Positions 1-7,858 of a stretch of 64,000 nucleotides of DNA are shown here, one piece after another. Made by a program: the position numbers and the translations under genes. The DNA is from Lachnospiraceae bacterium (lineage in GTDB: Bacteria > Bacillota > Clostridia > Lachnospirales > Lachnospiraceae): the NCBI GenBank assembly GCA_017387565.1, contig JAFOEY010000037.1, forward strand, positions 1-64,000, read 5' to 3'. Each line of letters begins with the position of its first letter. Position 1 is the first letter of the stretch. The notes below the pieces were generated by a model. The model saw only the letters and a list, made by a program, of their open reading frames with translations, searched no databases and had not been told where the DNA came from.

Positions 1-146
1 ACGGATTGCTACGCACTTTGTGCTCTCGCAATCCGTAAACAATCGAAATCCGCCCTAATCGGGCTACTTTCTCATGTTTTGCGGGTCCCAAAGTCATACT
101 TTTTCATGCGAGCATGAAAAGTATGACCTTTTGACCCTGGCATCAT
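1..146 (+). repeat. Dispersed palindromic element (family R1), copy cut by window start
   Basis: Right part of a roughly 187 bp element whose fuller copies lie at 26443-26629 and 63806-63992, with a shorter one at 32987-33141. It holds a stem ACGGATTGC/GCAATCCGT, a small GCCC/GGGC stem, and a long stem CATACTTTTTCATGC/GCATGAAAAGTATG, and ends in GACCCTGGCATCAT, which matches the terminal inverted repeat of the other copies. It starts 21 bp after the stop of the glycosyltransferase gene. No coding capacity is evident; a MITE-like or structured-RNA element is inferred. Confidence 0.85.
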
Positions 147-167
147 ATCATGTTCTTATATGTCTTT

Positions 168-1331
168 TTACAGGGAATCATATAATCCTTCCAGATATTC
201 TCTGGCTGCCTTTACGCCACCACAGCATTTAAATCCTTTTGAAATGTCTTTTGCTGCCGACTTGTATTTTTCATTGCCAAGCACTTCTTCTATCGTCTTA
301 CGTATAGCATCCTTCTTAGCAGACGGCAGTTTCACGCCGGCACCAAGCTCTTCTACCCTCTTTGCAACTGCGCCCTGCTCGGGTGTCTGTGGAAATAAGA
401 TAAGTGGCACTTCATAATATAAAGCTTCTGAAGTTGAATTCATACCACAGTGCGTCAGAAATACATCTGCAATGGATAACACAGCCATTTGATCTACGGA
501 ATCATACACTTTAATATGATCGGGCAAATCCACATAGTCTTCCACATTTTCTCCTAAAGAAATAATTACCTGATAGTCGGTATCCCGAAGTGCCTCCACG
601 CAATTTTTGTAAATTTCTTTATTCTTCATTACCGTTCCCATGGAGATATAAATGGTCTTTTTGGCCGTCTTCTCCATTGGACTTAAAACCGGTCTGATGG
701 AAGGACCAATAAAACAATATTTATCCGAAAATGTATCCGCACATGGCTGGAATTTTTTCGAAGTATATACAATCGTATTGGTTTCATTATCGTTTTTTAC
801 GACTTCCAAAATGCTTTTTACAGGATATCCTTTCTCCTGTAATTTTTTCATTTCCTTATTAATTTTAGGCATTGAAAACAGCATTTTAAACAATTCGCCA
901 ATTCCCTGATTCATGTACCTTGAAGAATGGTCATTGAACGCAAAGGTTGTTGTCGATGAAACATATGGAATATGATACTTCATTGCTATAAGCTTTCCCC
1001 AGTATGCAACTGAATCGGATACAATCAAATCCGGTTTAATCTCTGCAACTTTTTTTGCAACCATATCATCCAAAGCCAATGTTGAACGCACCAGAAGTTT
1101 CGTGGCAAAAGCCATATCCTTCCCTACGCGGTCTCCATTTTCCTTATCTTCCATTTCAAAATCATATCCATCACAAGGTATGAACTCTGCCCCGGCACTT
1201 TCAATTTTTTCACGAAACTGTTCAAAAGAAAAATAAACAATTTCATGACCGGCTGCTGTCATTTCTTTTACCAGTCCCAATGTCGGATTCGTGTGTCCAT
1301 GAGCCGGAATACAAAACCATGCTATTTTCAT
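168..1331 (-). CDS. GT1-family glycosyltransferase (macrolide/UDP-glycosyltransferase-like)
   Basis: A 387-residue soluble glycosyltransferase with the GT-B architecture of the MGT/UGT family. The N-terminal acceptor domain begins with a Rossmann strand followed by PAHGHTNP (residues 9-16), where the His is the usual catalytic base. The C-terminal donor domain carries THCGMNSTSEAL (293-304) and PQTPEQ (314-319), the typical nucleotide-sugar binding motifs. It probably transfers a sugar from a UDP-sugar to a small hydrophobic acceptor; the acceptor cannot be read from sequence. It stands alone between a repeat and a small membrane protein gene, so there is no biosynthetic cluster to name a product. 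Start ATG at 1331 is preceded by AAAGGAA. Length is normal for the family. Confidence 0.85.
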   Translation of the reverse strand: MKIAWFCIPAHGHTNPTLGLVKEMTAAGHEIVYFSFEQFREKIESAGAEFIPCDGYDFEMEDKENGDRVGKDMAFATKLLVRSTLALDDMVAKKVAEIKPDLIVSDSVAYWGKLIAMKYHIPYVSSTTTFAFNDHSSRYMNQGIGELFKMLFSMPKINKEMKKLQEKGYPVKSILEVVKNDNETNTIVYTSKKFQPCADTFSDKYCFIGPSIRPVLSPMEKTAKKTIYISMGTVMKNKEIYKNCVEALRDTDYQVIISLGENVEDYVDLPDHIKVYDSVDQMAVLSIADVFLTHCGMNSTSEALYYEVPLILFPQTPEQGAVAKRVEELGAGVKLPSAKKDAIRKTIEEVLGNEKYKSAAKDISKGFKCCGGVKAAREYLEGLYDSL

Positions 1332-1426
1332 TTCTTATTCCTTTCTTTTCCCTTTTACTTTGCAAGTTCCCCATTATCCTAAATCATTAAAAACTCGGTT
1401 GATAGTGCAATGATTTGTTTTTTCAG

Positions 1427-1798
1427 TTATTTATTCTCTTTTTTATTTATATCTTTGCTTCTTAATAGATAAGTTTTCATTAATTTATGATGATACCAAA
1501 TCATAATTGGTATAGGAATTATGATTCCGCCACACATGGGAATCACACACCAGACTGTGTCGCCCACCATGACACCTATCCCATAGGATACCATAATAAT
1601 TACACTGTAAAATAACCACATCAGACCATGCTTTTTATTCCATGCTTTCACATCAGACAGCTCATCTTCTCTTGGCGGCTTCTCTCCGGAATAAAATCCT
1701 ACCGGAGATTTGCTCTTTAATTGAGAAATCCCAATTCCTGCCATAAACGCAACCACCAACAGATATATCACAAAACCAAAGATATTTTCTGCATTCAT
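1427..1798 (-). CDS. Small conserved membrane protein, function unknown
   Basis: A 123-residue protein with three predicted membrane segments (about residues 6-24, 62-80 and 83-101) and a polar segment between the first two, SPVGFYSGEKPPREDELSDV followed by AWNKKHG. Proteins with this signature are widespread in Clostridia as uncharacterised membrane proteins, resembling the DUF3784 type; this assignment is from memory. AAAGGA lies seven bases before the ATG. It is separated from argC by the tandem hairpin array at 1808-2413, so its transcript may carry a long repetitive leader if argC is read through. No function is assigned. Confidence 0.7.
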   Translation of the reverse strand: MNAENIFGFVIYLLVVAFMAGIGISQLKSKSPVGFYSGEKPPREDELSDVKAWNKKHGLMWLFYSVIIMVSYGIGVMVGDTVWCVIPMCGGIIIPIPIMIWYHHKLMKTYLLRSKDINKKENK

Positions 1799-1807
1799 AC
1801 GATATTC

Positions 1808-2413
1808 CTTTACTCACGCAAACTACGTTCTCCGGGGTATACCAGCTTGCTTTTCTTCTCTCTTACCCCGCTCGCCATTTTCTGTGGGGTATGACGGCCT
1901 GCTTTTCTTCCTCTTACCCCGCTCGTCATTTTCTGCGGGGTATACCGGCTTGCTTTTCTTCCTCTTACCCCGCTCGCCATTTTCTGCGGGGTATGACGGT
2001 TTGCTAGTCTTCTCCCTTACCCCGCTCGCCATTTTCCGCGGGGTATACCGGCTTGCTTTTCTTCCTCTTACCCCGCTCGCCATTTTCCGCGGGGTATACC
2101 AGCTTGTTTTTCTTCTCTCTTACCCCGCTCACGTTTTTCCGCGGGGTATGACGGCTTGCTTTTCTTCTCTCTTACCCCGCTCACGTTTTTCCGCGGGGTA
2201 TACCAGCTTGCTTTTCTTATCCCTTACCCCGCTTACCTTTTTTTGCAGGGTATACCAGCTTGCTTTTCTTATCCCTTACCCCGCTTACCTTTTTTTGCAG
2301 GATATACCAGCTTGCTTTTCTTATCCCTTACCCCGCTCATGTTTTTCTGCGGGGTATACCGGCTCACTTGTCATCTCCCTTACCCCGCTCATATTTTTTC
2401 GCGAGGTATATCG
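1808..2413. repeat. Tandem array of about twelve 51-52 bp hairpin units
   Basis: Units start at a regular spacing: the TTACCCCGCT motif recurs at about 1863, 1914, 1965, 2017, 2068, 2120, 2172, 2224, 2276, 2328 and 2380, with a degenerate first unit near 1812. The period is mostly 51 bp in the left half and 52 bp in the right half. Each unit has a GC-rich stem TACCCCGC/GCGGGGTA with a short loop, then a pyrimidine-rich linker (CTTGCTTTTCTTCTCTC). It fills the space between the argC stop and the next start. Units differ by a few bases, which suggests gradual expansion. The 52 bp units break any reading frame, so it is treated as non-coding. Confidence 0.9.
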
Positions 2414-2432
2414 GATGCAAAGTATACAACTC

Positions 2433-3494
2433 CTACGGGAACATCGGTACTAAATCCAGTCCTTCATCTTCGGGAAGATCAAATAACAGGTTCATGTTCT
2501 GAACTGCCTGTCCGGCAGCACCCTTTACCAGATTATCGATAGCTCCCATCATAATGATACGGCCGGTACGTTCATCAATCTTAAAGTTGATGTCCACATA
2601 ATTACTTCCTTCCACCCATTTGGTTTCCGGATAGACACCCTTTTCCAGAACACGGACAAACTTCTCATTTGCATAATATTTATCATAGACTGCCTTGATT
2701 TCCTCATAGGTCGGCAGACTGCCATCGGCTTTTCTCTTAAGCGTTGCATATTCTGTAGCCAGAATACCCCTATTCATGGGGACAAGGTGCGGAGTAAAAT
2801 TAATAAAGATAGGTTCGCCTGCCGCATAGCCCAACTGTTCCTCGATTTCCGGAGTATGACGGTGGATTGCCACTCCATAAGCCTTAATATTTTCATTCAC
2901 TTCACAGAAAAGGTTATTGACTTTTGCGCCTCTTCCTGCTCCGGAAGTGCCGGATTTAGCATCCACGATCAGTGTATGAACATCAATGAGACCTTCCTTG
3001 ACAAGCGGATATGCAGTCAGAATGGAACAGGTCGTATAGCAACCGGGATTTGCCACCAAACGTGCTTTTTTCACATCTTCTCTGTTAATCTCACAAAGAC
3101 CATAAACAGCCTCCTCGATATACTGCGGAGATTTATGTTCGATACCATACCACTTTTCATATACAGAAACATCTTTAATTCTAAAGTCGGCACTCAAATC
3201 CACAATTTTTACTTTACTTAAAATAGTATCATTGACTAAGGATGCACACAGTCCCTGAGGTGTCGCCGTAAAAATCACATCCACCTGATCGGCAAGTTGC
3301 TCCATGTTGTCATCCATACATTTATCATCTACTATCTGAAACATATTTCCGTAAACGGAAGAATACTTCTGGTCTATATAACTTCTGGAGCCATACCAGA
3401 CGATTTTTGCATCCTTGTGTTGCGTTAAAAGTCTTACCAATTCGCCTCCCGCATAGCCTGTTGCTCCAATAATTCCTACTTTAATCATTTTCAT
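2433..3494 (-). CDS. argC: N-acetyl-gamma-glutamyl-phosphate reductase
   Basis: Third step of arginine synthesis: NADPH-dependent reduction of N-acetylglutamyl phosphate to the semialdehyde. The 353-residue protein has the NADP-binding motif GATGYAGGE (residues 10-18) and the active-site motif NPGCYTT with Cys152. Length and order of motifs fit the type 1 ArgC family. The usual argJ-argB-argD partners are not next to it, so it is an orphan here; the rest of the pathway must be elsewhere. A promoter (3532-3560) and two 22 bp direct repeats (3566-3609) lie upstream. Downstream comes the tandem hairpin array. Confidence 0.96.
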   Translation of the reverse strand: MKMIKVGIIGATGYAGGELVRLLTQHKDAKIVWYGSRSYIDQKYSSVYGNMFQIVDDKCMDDNMEQLADQVDVIFTATPQGLCASLVNDTILSKVKIVDLSADFRIKDVSVYEKWYGIEHKSPQYIEEAVYGLCEINREDVKKARLVANPGCYTTCSILTAYPLVKEGLIDVHTLIVDAKSGTSGAGRGAKVNNLFCEVNENIKAYGVAIHRHTPEIEEQLGYAAGEPIFINFTPHLVPMNRGILATEYATLKRKADGSLPTYEEIKAVYDKYYANEKFVRVLEKGVYPETKWVEGSNYVDINFKIDERTGRIIMMGAIDNLVKGAAGQAVQNMNLLFDLPEDEGLDLVPMFP

Positions 3495-3531
3495 TCGTCC
3501 TTTCTTTGTGCGAAACTACGCATACATTGTT

Positions 3532-3560
3532 ATTTTACTAAACCATGCTTGTAAATTCAA
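3532..3560 (-). promoter_or_regulatory. Sigma-A type promoter of argC
   Basis: On the minus strand TTGAAT (3555-3560) and TAAAAT (3532-3537) are separated by 17 bp, about 40 bp upstream of the argC start. Both hexamers are close to consensus. Confidence 0.65.
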
Positions 3561-3565
3561 GGATA

Positions 3566-3609
3566 TTAGAGTTACGTCCGGTAAAAATTAGACTTACGTC
3601 TGGTAAAAA
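3566..3609. repeat. Two adjacent 22 bp direct repeats upstream of the argC promoter
   Basis: TTAGAgTTACGTCcGGTAAAAA is followed without a gap by the same sequence with two changes (20 of 22 identical). The 22 bp spacing is about two helical turns and places both copies on the same DNA face, just upstream of the argC -35. This is the layout of a regulator binding as two units. It does not resemble the ArgR box. Confidence 0.5.
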
Positions 3610-3717
3610 CTGCATAATTTATCTCAATCATAGATTTGTGAATTTTGTGGCAACCTTTACAATTTTGTGATATTTTAAATGTAAAGGGTCGATAAGGGAT
3701 TAAAGGAGCGTATTAGA

Positions 3718-4011
3718 GTGAACGTTATTATGGTCATTGCATCATATTTAATTTTTTTTAATCTGTTAGGTCTGATTTTAATGGGAATTGATAAACATAA
3801 TGCACGAAAAAAAATCTGGCGCATTCCTGAAGCAACACTTTTTTCTGTTGCATTTTTTGGTGGCAGTCTGGGCACTACAATGGGTATGTTTTTATTTCGT
3901 CATAAAACAAGACACTGGTATTTTCGATACGGAATGCCGCTCATTTTATTTCTGCAACTGGCGCTTTTCTACTATTTAACACATGCATCATTAAACATCA
4001 CAATACTATGA
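3718..4011 (+). CDS. DUF1294 family small membrane protein
   Basis: A 97-residue protein with hydrophobic segments at about residues 4-22, 40-60 and 72-90. The motif GIDKHNARKKIWRIPEATL (residues 23-41), followed by a glycine-rich stretch and RHKTRHWYF, is the DUF1294 signature. The family is widespread and its function is not established. The start is a GTG at 3718 with AAAGGAG about ten bases upstream; an ATG at 3730 would shorten it by four residues. It is monocistronic and followed by a series of palindromes. Confidence 0.85.
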   Translation: MNVIMVIASYLIFFNLLGLILMGIDKHNARKKIWRIPEATLFSVAFFGGSLGTTMGMFLFRHKTRHWYFRYGMPLILFLQLALFYYLTHASLNITIL

Positions 4012-4016
4012 TGTAA

Positions 4017-4140
4017 GTGTCAAAAGTATAATTTGCGAATGTGCTTGCACAAATGAGCAAATTATATTTATTGACACGCCGAACACCGAATACGGAATAA
4101 AATGACGTAATACGGCATTTTATGGTAGTATGAGGTGTTC
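4017..4140. repeat. Two consecutive imperfect palindromes of about 60 bp
   Basis: The first (4017-4077) pairs GTGTCA with TGACAC and TATAATTTGC with GCAAATTATA around a small GTGCTTGCAC core. The second (4081-4140) pairs GAACACC with GGTGTTC, ATAC with GTAT, and ATAAAATG with CATTTTAT. They sit side by side after the DUF1294 gene. The first may act as a terminator; neither has a clear U-tract on the plus strand. Confidence 0.7.
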
Positions 4141-4218
4141 ATGGATTGCGAGAATTGCGTAGCAATGTAGCAATCCATATACATCATAGAATACCCGCAA
4201 AACATGAGAAAGTAGCTG
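4141..4218 (-). repeat. Degraded, inverted copy of repeat family R1
   Basis: Contains ATGGATTGCGAGAATTGCG and a closing CAATCCAT stem, then CCCGCAAAACATGAGAAAGTAG. This matches the complement of the R1 core (see 26443-26629) with losses in the middle. It ends just before the ribosome site of the LytTR gene. Confidence 0.6.
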
Positions 4219-4237
4219 TTAAGGGGAGGTAATCATA

Positions 4238-4927
4238 ATGTATATTGCTGTACTTGCTGATAATATTGCAGACCGCAAACATACTGAAAGACTTCTGGGC
4301 CGTGCCAATGATGTACTGGCAGATGAAACCGGAACTTTATATATTGATTCTTATGGTGACACCCAGAGTCTGATGCGTGCCCCCATGAAATATGAGCTTT
4401 TTTTTCTGGATATCTATGAAACCGAAGATCATGGCAGATCCGTTATAGACGCCTTAAAAAATGCTAATGTTCCGGGTAAAATTGCATTAATTTTGCCGGA
4501 AGACATTCCTTTTTCCTATCAGAATGTCATCGAAGGCCTGCTAACAATTCAAAAGCCTCTGATTGCAGCAACGCTTCACCAGCTAATCAAAGATGCACAT
4601 AAAGAACAAATGCAGACTATTATTCCAAAAGTGGAAATACGAAGTGAAAACGAAACCTACTATGTTCCTTTGGAACAGATTATTTATGCCCAGGAAATCA
4701 ACCACTTTGTTTATGTCCATTTAGAAAACGGTTCTACCCTCTCCATGCTTGGGGAAATCATGGATTTTTACCGCTGGGTAAATAATCATAAAGAATTTAT
4801 TCGTATAAAAAAAGACACGGTTCTCAATCTAAACCATGTCATTTCTTCATCCAAAAAGGAATATCATTTGTCAAATGGCGAAGTTATCACACTTCCGCGT
4901 TTTTCATTCCTTAAACTGCAACAATAA
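4238..4927 (+). CDS. LytTR-type response regulator
   Basis: A 229-residue two-domain regulator. Residues 1-115 form a divergent receiver domain; Asp58 in FFLDIY is in the position of the phospho-acceptor, but the acidic pocket near the N-terminus is reduced. Residues about 125-229 form a LytTR DNA-binding domain, with IIYAQEINHFVYVHLENG and the closing block FIRIKKDTVLNLNHVIS. GGGGAGG precedes the ATG by seven bases. No histidine kinase gene is adjacent, so its input is unknown. It converges with the degV gene, and the two coding regions overlap by 17 bp at their 3' ends. Confidence 0.85.
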   Translation: MYIAVLADNIADRKHTERLLGRANDVLADETGTLYIDSYGDTQSLMRAPMKYELFFLDIYETEDHGRSVIDALKNANVPGKIALILPEDIPFSYQNVIEGLLTIQKPLIAATLHQLIKDAHKEQMQTIIPKVEIRSENETYYVPLEQIIYAQEINHFVYVHLENGSTLSMLGEIMDFYRWVNNHKEFIRIKKDTVLNLNHVISSSKKEYHLSNGEVITLPRFSFLKLQQ

Positions 4928-5744
4928 TACCGCCATCATTGGCATACATACTACTGATACCTCTGGTATCCAATATTTTAATTGAGGCAAATAATCCGGT
5001 CTTTTCTAATATATCCTTTACATATAAAGCTCTTTTTTTAGCATTGCAGTGTGAAATCATCAAATCTCTGCCGGGTGTAATCTGCTTATCTTTTATAATT
5101 TCTTCACACATACTGATCAAAGCTTTTCGTACTCCGATCTTTTGTCCCAGCTGGATAATTGTTCCCGTCTTATCCGCACTCATTACGGGTTTGATATTTA
5201 ATGTTGATGCCACAACCGATTTAATTCCGGTAAGTCTTCCGTTTTTACGCAGAGTATCCAGATTATCAAGTACAAAATACGTCGTCTGATCATCTTTATA
5301 CTTCTCGCCCTGAACAACAACCTGTTCAAAATCAAGTCCCGATTCCTTTAATTCAAAAATTTTCAATCCAAGTAAAGTCTCCCCAATAGAGGCAGAACAG
5401 GAATCAAACACATGAATTTTGGCATCCTTATGATCTTCATAGTACATTTCCATAGCAGTCCTCGCACTGTTATAACTTCCGCTCAGACTTCCGGACAACG
5501 TCACAATATATACTTCATCACAACCATCAAAATGTTCCATGTATTGCTCCGGCGAAGGACATGCTGATTTTGGACAGGCATCGGTACGCGTTAATATATC
5601 CAAAAACTCTGCCTGATTGAAAGTTTCATCATCGATCTGATGCCATTCCCCAACCTGTAGTTTCAAAGAAACGTGTTGAAAAACAGGATTTTCTTCCATC
5701 TCTTTTGTAAATTCACCGCAGCTATCAATTAATATTTTGTACAT
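4911..5744 (-). CDS. DegV family fatty-acid-binding protein
   Basis: A protein of about 277 residues of the DegV/FakB family, which binds a fatty acid and in Firmicutes presents it to the FakA kinase for phospholipid synthesis. It starts MYKILIDSCGEFTKEM and has the lipid-binding signature VTLSGSLSGSYNSAR and the conserved FVLDNLDTLRKNGRLTG. The ATG at 5744 is chosen because GGAG lies about seven bases upstream; an in-frame upstream extension to 5795 has no ribosome site and runs through the probable promoter. A palindrome overlaps its transcription start (5765-5785). The specific fatty acid is unknown. Confidence 0.9.
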   Translation of the reverse strand: MYKILIDSCGEFTKEMEENPVFQHVSLKLQVGEWHQIDDETFNQAEFLDILTRTDACPKSACPSPEQYMEHFDGCDEVYIVTLSGSLSGSYNSARTAMEMYYEDHKDAKIHVFDSCSASIGETLLGLKIFELKESGLDFEQVVVQGEKYKDDQTTYFVLDNLDTLRKNGRLTGIKSVVASTLNIKPVMSADKTGTIIQLGQKIGVRKALISMCEEIIKDKQITPGRDLMISHCNAKKRALYVKDILEKTGLFASIKILDTRGISSMYANDGGIIVAV

Positions 5745-5764
5745 AACAATCTCCGTATACTTTG

Positions 5765-5791
5765 ATGTAGTTTTAATTACTACATATAATA
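5765..5791 (-). promoter_or_regulatory. degV promoter -10 with adjoining 7+7 bp palindromic operator
   Basis: ATGTAGT (5765-5771) and ACTACAT (5779-5785) form a perfect inverted repeat with a 7 bp centre. It abuts the minus-strand -10 TATTAT (5786-5791), with a weak -35 TTTTCA 17 bp further up. A protein bound there would cover the start of transcription, as a repressor does. The regulator is unknown. Confidence 0.5.
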
Positions 5792-5919
5792 GCACATAAT
5801 AATATGTTTGAAAAGATAAATATCAGAAATTGTTGTCAATTTTGAAAGACTGGAAAGCATCTCTAAAATATGCTAAGCTATTACCGTCTAAGGTAAACTA
5901 TACATTATCAGGAGGCAAT

Positions 5920-6429
5920 ATGATTTCAATTGAAATAACCGGAATCAAAGATTTTATGAATAAACTGCTTGGAAGCGAAGCATTTGACAGTTTTTATCTG
6001 GAAGAAGCCACCATTGTGACCTTCAACACTTTCATTATCGATGGTCATACTGTTAATTCTTTTTTTAAAGGTGCTGACAATGCCGGAAATCCCATGGAAA
6101 TTCCCGGCCCCTTTTCTTCCTGGAAGCAGATGCGCCCCATCTGCTTTTCCCTGATTAAAGGAAATCGTTCACCGGTATCTTTTAAATTGGTTCTTCATGC
6201 CGGAGACCATTATCTGGAACGGTTAAAATCTAATTCACAGACATATCCCAATGCATCACATATCAAATCTCTTGCAGTCAATATCCGTTTTGAAAACGGC
6301 TCTTTAAAATGCATTACAGGCACTTCCTATGATACCTTCATCATGGACAAAACCATTGATAATGTCTGGGATGGAGATTTTGTATCTTCCCTGACCGCAA
6401 TGGGCATTCAATTTAAGCTATTATCATAA
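5920..6429 (+). CDS. Conserved Lachnospiraceae protein (DUF5721-like)
   Basis: A 169-residue soluble protein beginning MISIEITGIKDFMNKLLGS, with EATIVTFNTFIIDGHT and RPICFSLIKGNRSPVSFKLVL. These blocks match my memory of the DUF5721 family, found mainly in Lachnospiraceae and of unknown function. The start at 5920 is preceded by AGGAGG with five bases spacing, which outweighs the upstream in-frame start at 5830. It is divergent from degV and convergent with spoVAE. No catalytic motif is visible. Confidence 0.75.
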   Translation: MISIEITGIKDFMNKLLGSEAFDSFYLEEATIVTFNTFIIDGHTVNSFFKGADNAGNPMEIPGPFSSWKQMRPICFSLIKGNRSPVSFKLVLHAGDHYLERLKSNSQTYPNASHIKSLAVNIRFENGSLKCITGTSYDTFIMDKTIDNVWDGDFVSSLTAMGIQFKLLS

Positions 6430-6510
6430 ACATTGGCGGCTTTTGCTATCATAAACAGAAACCTCTATATCAGGATGCTTTCATGCCTGTCAGATAGTCA
6501 CACACCATCA

Positions 6511-6867
6511 TCACTTTCTAATCTTAGGTTTCGAAATCAGAGATACCAGATAAGAAAAAATCAGCGCGCTGCTACATCCGGCCGCACCGGCTTTAAATCC
6601 ACCCTTAAAAATACCGATAAATCCTTCTGAATCCACAGCCTCTTTTACACCTTTCATTAAAACATGCCCAAATCCGGTTAACGGCACACTTGCGCCGGCC
6701 CCCGCAAAATCCGCAAAAGGTTGATAGAGTCCGATAAAACTTAAAAAAGCTCCCAGGCAGACTAATAGAACCATAATTCTGCCGGGAAGCATTTTTGTTT
6801 TTTCCATTAAAATTTGTACGAGCGCACATATTACGCCACCAACTAAAAAAGCTGTAATATAACTCAT
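6511..6867 (-). CDS. spoVAE: Stage V sporulation protein AE (SpoVAE)
   Basis: A 118-residue integral membrane protein of the SpoVA channel, which moves dipicolinic acid into the forespore and out during germination. It shows three or four hydrophobic segments and the conserved block LYQPFADFAGAGASVPLTGF followed by a G-rich C-terminal half. Length matches SpoVAE (SpoVAEb) of Clostridia. Unlike the usual spoVAC-spoVAD-spoVAE order, spoVAD lies 4.7 kb away at 11612-12679 with unrelated genes in between, and spoVAC is not in the window. Confidence 0.9.
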   Translation of the reverse strand: MSYITAFLVGGVICALVQILMEKTKMLPGRIMVLLVCLGAFLSFIGLYQPFADFAGAGASVPLTGFGHVLMKGVKEAVDSEGFIGIFKGGFKAGAAGCSSALIFSYLVSLISKPKIRK

Positions 6868-6986
6868 CTTTTTTCTCCATTCTATTCAAATTTAATGCTG
6901 TGAATATCAAATGTAAATTTGTCACTCACCATTGCATTTGTTGTATCAATAAGAATAGAATAACCGGAAAAGCCAGATGTTATACT

Positions 6987-7367
6987 TTATTTTTTTAAAT
7001 ATGCAATCACTTCGACTTCACAAAGTACATTTTTAGGCAATGTTTTTACAGCAACGCAGCTTCTGGCCGGAAGTGTATTGACAAAAAACTGTCCATATAC
7101 CTCATTAAATGCCGCAAAATCATTCATGTCAGCCAGAAAACAAGTGGTTTTTACGACATTATCATAACTTCCACCCGCTTCCTTTAAGATTTCTCCGACA
7201 TTTTTTAATGCCTGTTCTGCCTGAACGGTAATATCACCTTCCGCTATCATTCCTGTTTCCGGTATAATCGGAATTTGACCGGATGCAAATAAAAAATCTC
7301 CTGCAATAATTCCCTGTGAATAAGGCCCGATTGCTGCGGGTGCTTTGTCTGTACTGATTTTTTTCAT
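6987..7367 (-). CDS. ridA: RidA family reactive intermediate deaminase
   Basis: A 126-residue YjgF/YER057c/UK114 protein. RidA hydrolyses reactive enamines and imines, such as 2-aminoacrylate, made by PLP enzymes. It has IGPYSQGI (residues 13-20), FASGQIP (28-34) and the C-terminal block PARSCVAVKTLPKNVLCEVE, in which the Arg binds the substrate carboxylate. AGGAGG lies before the ATG at 7367. It sits between spoVAE and a small unknown gene, with no obvious functional link. Confidence 0.95.
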   Translation of the reverse strand: MKKISTDKAPAAIGPYSQGIIAGDFLFASGQIPIIPETGMIAEGDITVQAEQALKNVGEILKEAGGSYDNVVKTTCFLADMNDFAAFNEVYGQFFVNTLPARSCVAVKTLPKNVLCEVEVIAYLKK

Positions 7368-7427
7368 CTTATTTCCTCCTCTTATTTCCCTACTTTTATA
7401 GGTTATTGATTAACATTTAATTGTGTA

Positions 7428-7661
7428 CTACCCTTCCGCAAAATTGACTGTGACGTAAAAACCTCTTGCATTTTCCACAATATCAACCACAGTTCCCTCT
7501 TTTACCGTCAAACGCTCACGAAAAGGAATATTACCCGACATGGCTAACGATGGATCAATGGTATAATAATAACAACTCGGCAAAAGCCCCTCGGTTACCG
7601 TGACTTTATCTCCCACATTGAGCAAACCTTCCCGCTCCATTTTAAATTCCATTTCCCGCAT
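7428..7661 (-). CDS. Small conserved hypothetical protein
   Basis: A 77-residue soluble protein that I cannot assign. It is rich in beta strands (KVTVTEG, RLTVKEGTVVDIVENARGFYVTVNF), a pattern like a small SH3-like barrel. GGAG seven bases before the ATG at 7661 supports this start. It sits 60 bp upstream of ridA in the same direction and may be co-transcribed with it. Confidence 0.65.
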   Translation of the reverse strand: MREMEFKMEREGLLNVGDKVTVTEGLLPSCYYYTIDPSLAMSGNIPFRERLTVKEGTVVDIVENARGFYVTVNFAEG

Positions 7662-7858
7662 GATTCAACTCCATCTTCTTTCTTGCGTTTTACATTTTTC
7701 TTTTCTACCATCAACTGTGCATGTCGTTTCCTTTTCTCACACTTCGTACCATTTGTATGTCATTTTCTTTTCCGCACTGCATCGTTGTATACCACTACTC
7801 ATATTATGGCGCCAGACTTACGATTTCCGACATGAAGCGGTATCATTTGATTGCAATT

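Noticed and set aside
1808..2413. CRISPR array
   Set aside because: Units repeat a palindromic core at regular spacing, but the segments between cores are almost the same in every unit, and no cas genes are present.
1823..2542. Long ORFs on both strands of the tandem array
   Set aside because: They are by-products of the repeat. The 52 bp units shift the frame, there is no ribosome site, and frames are open on both strands at once.
3718..3979. Alternative frame ORF 3788-3979 in the DUF1294 gene
   Set aside because: It overlaps the real gene in another frame and has no family resemblance.
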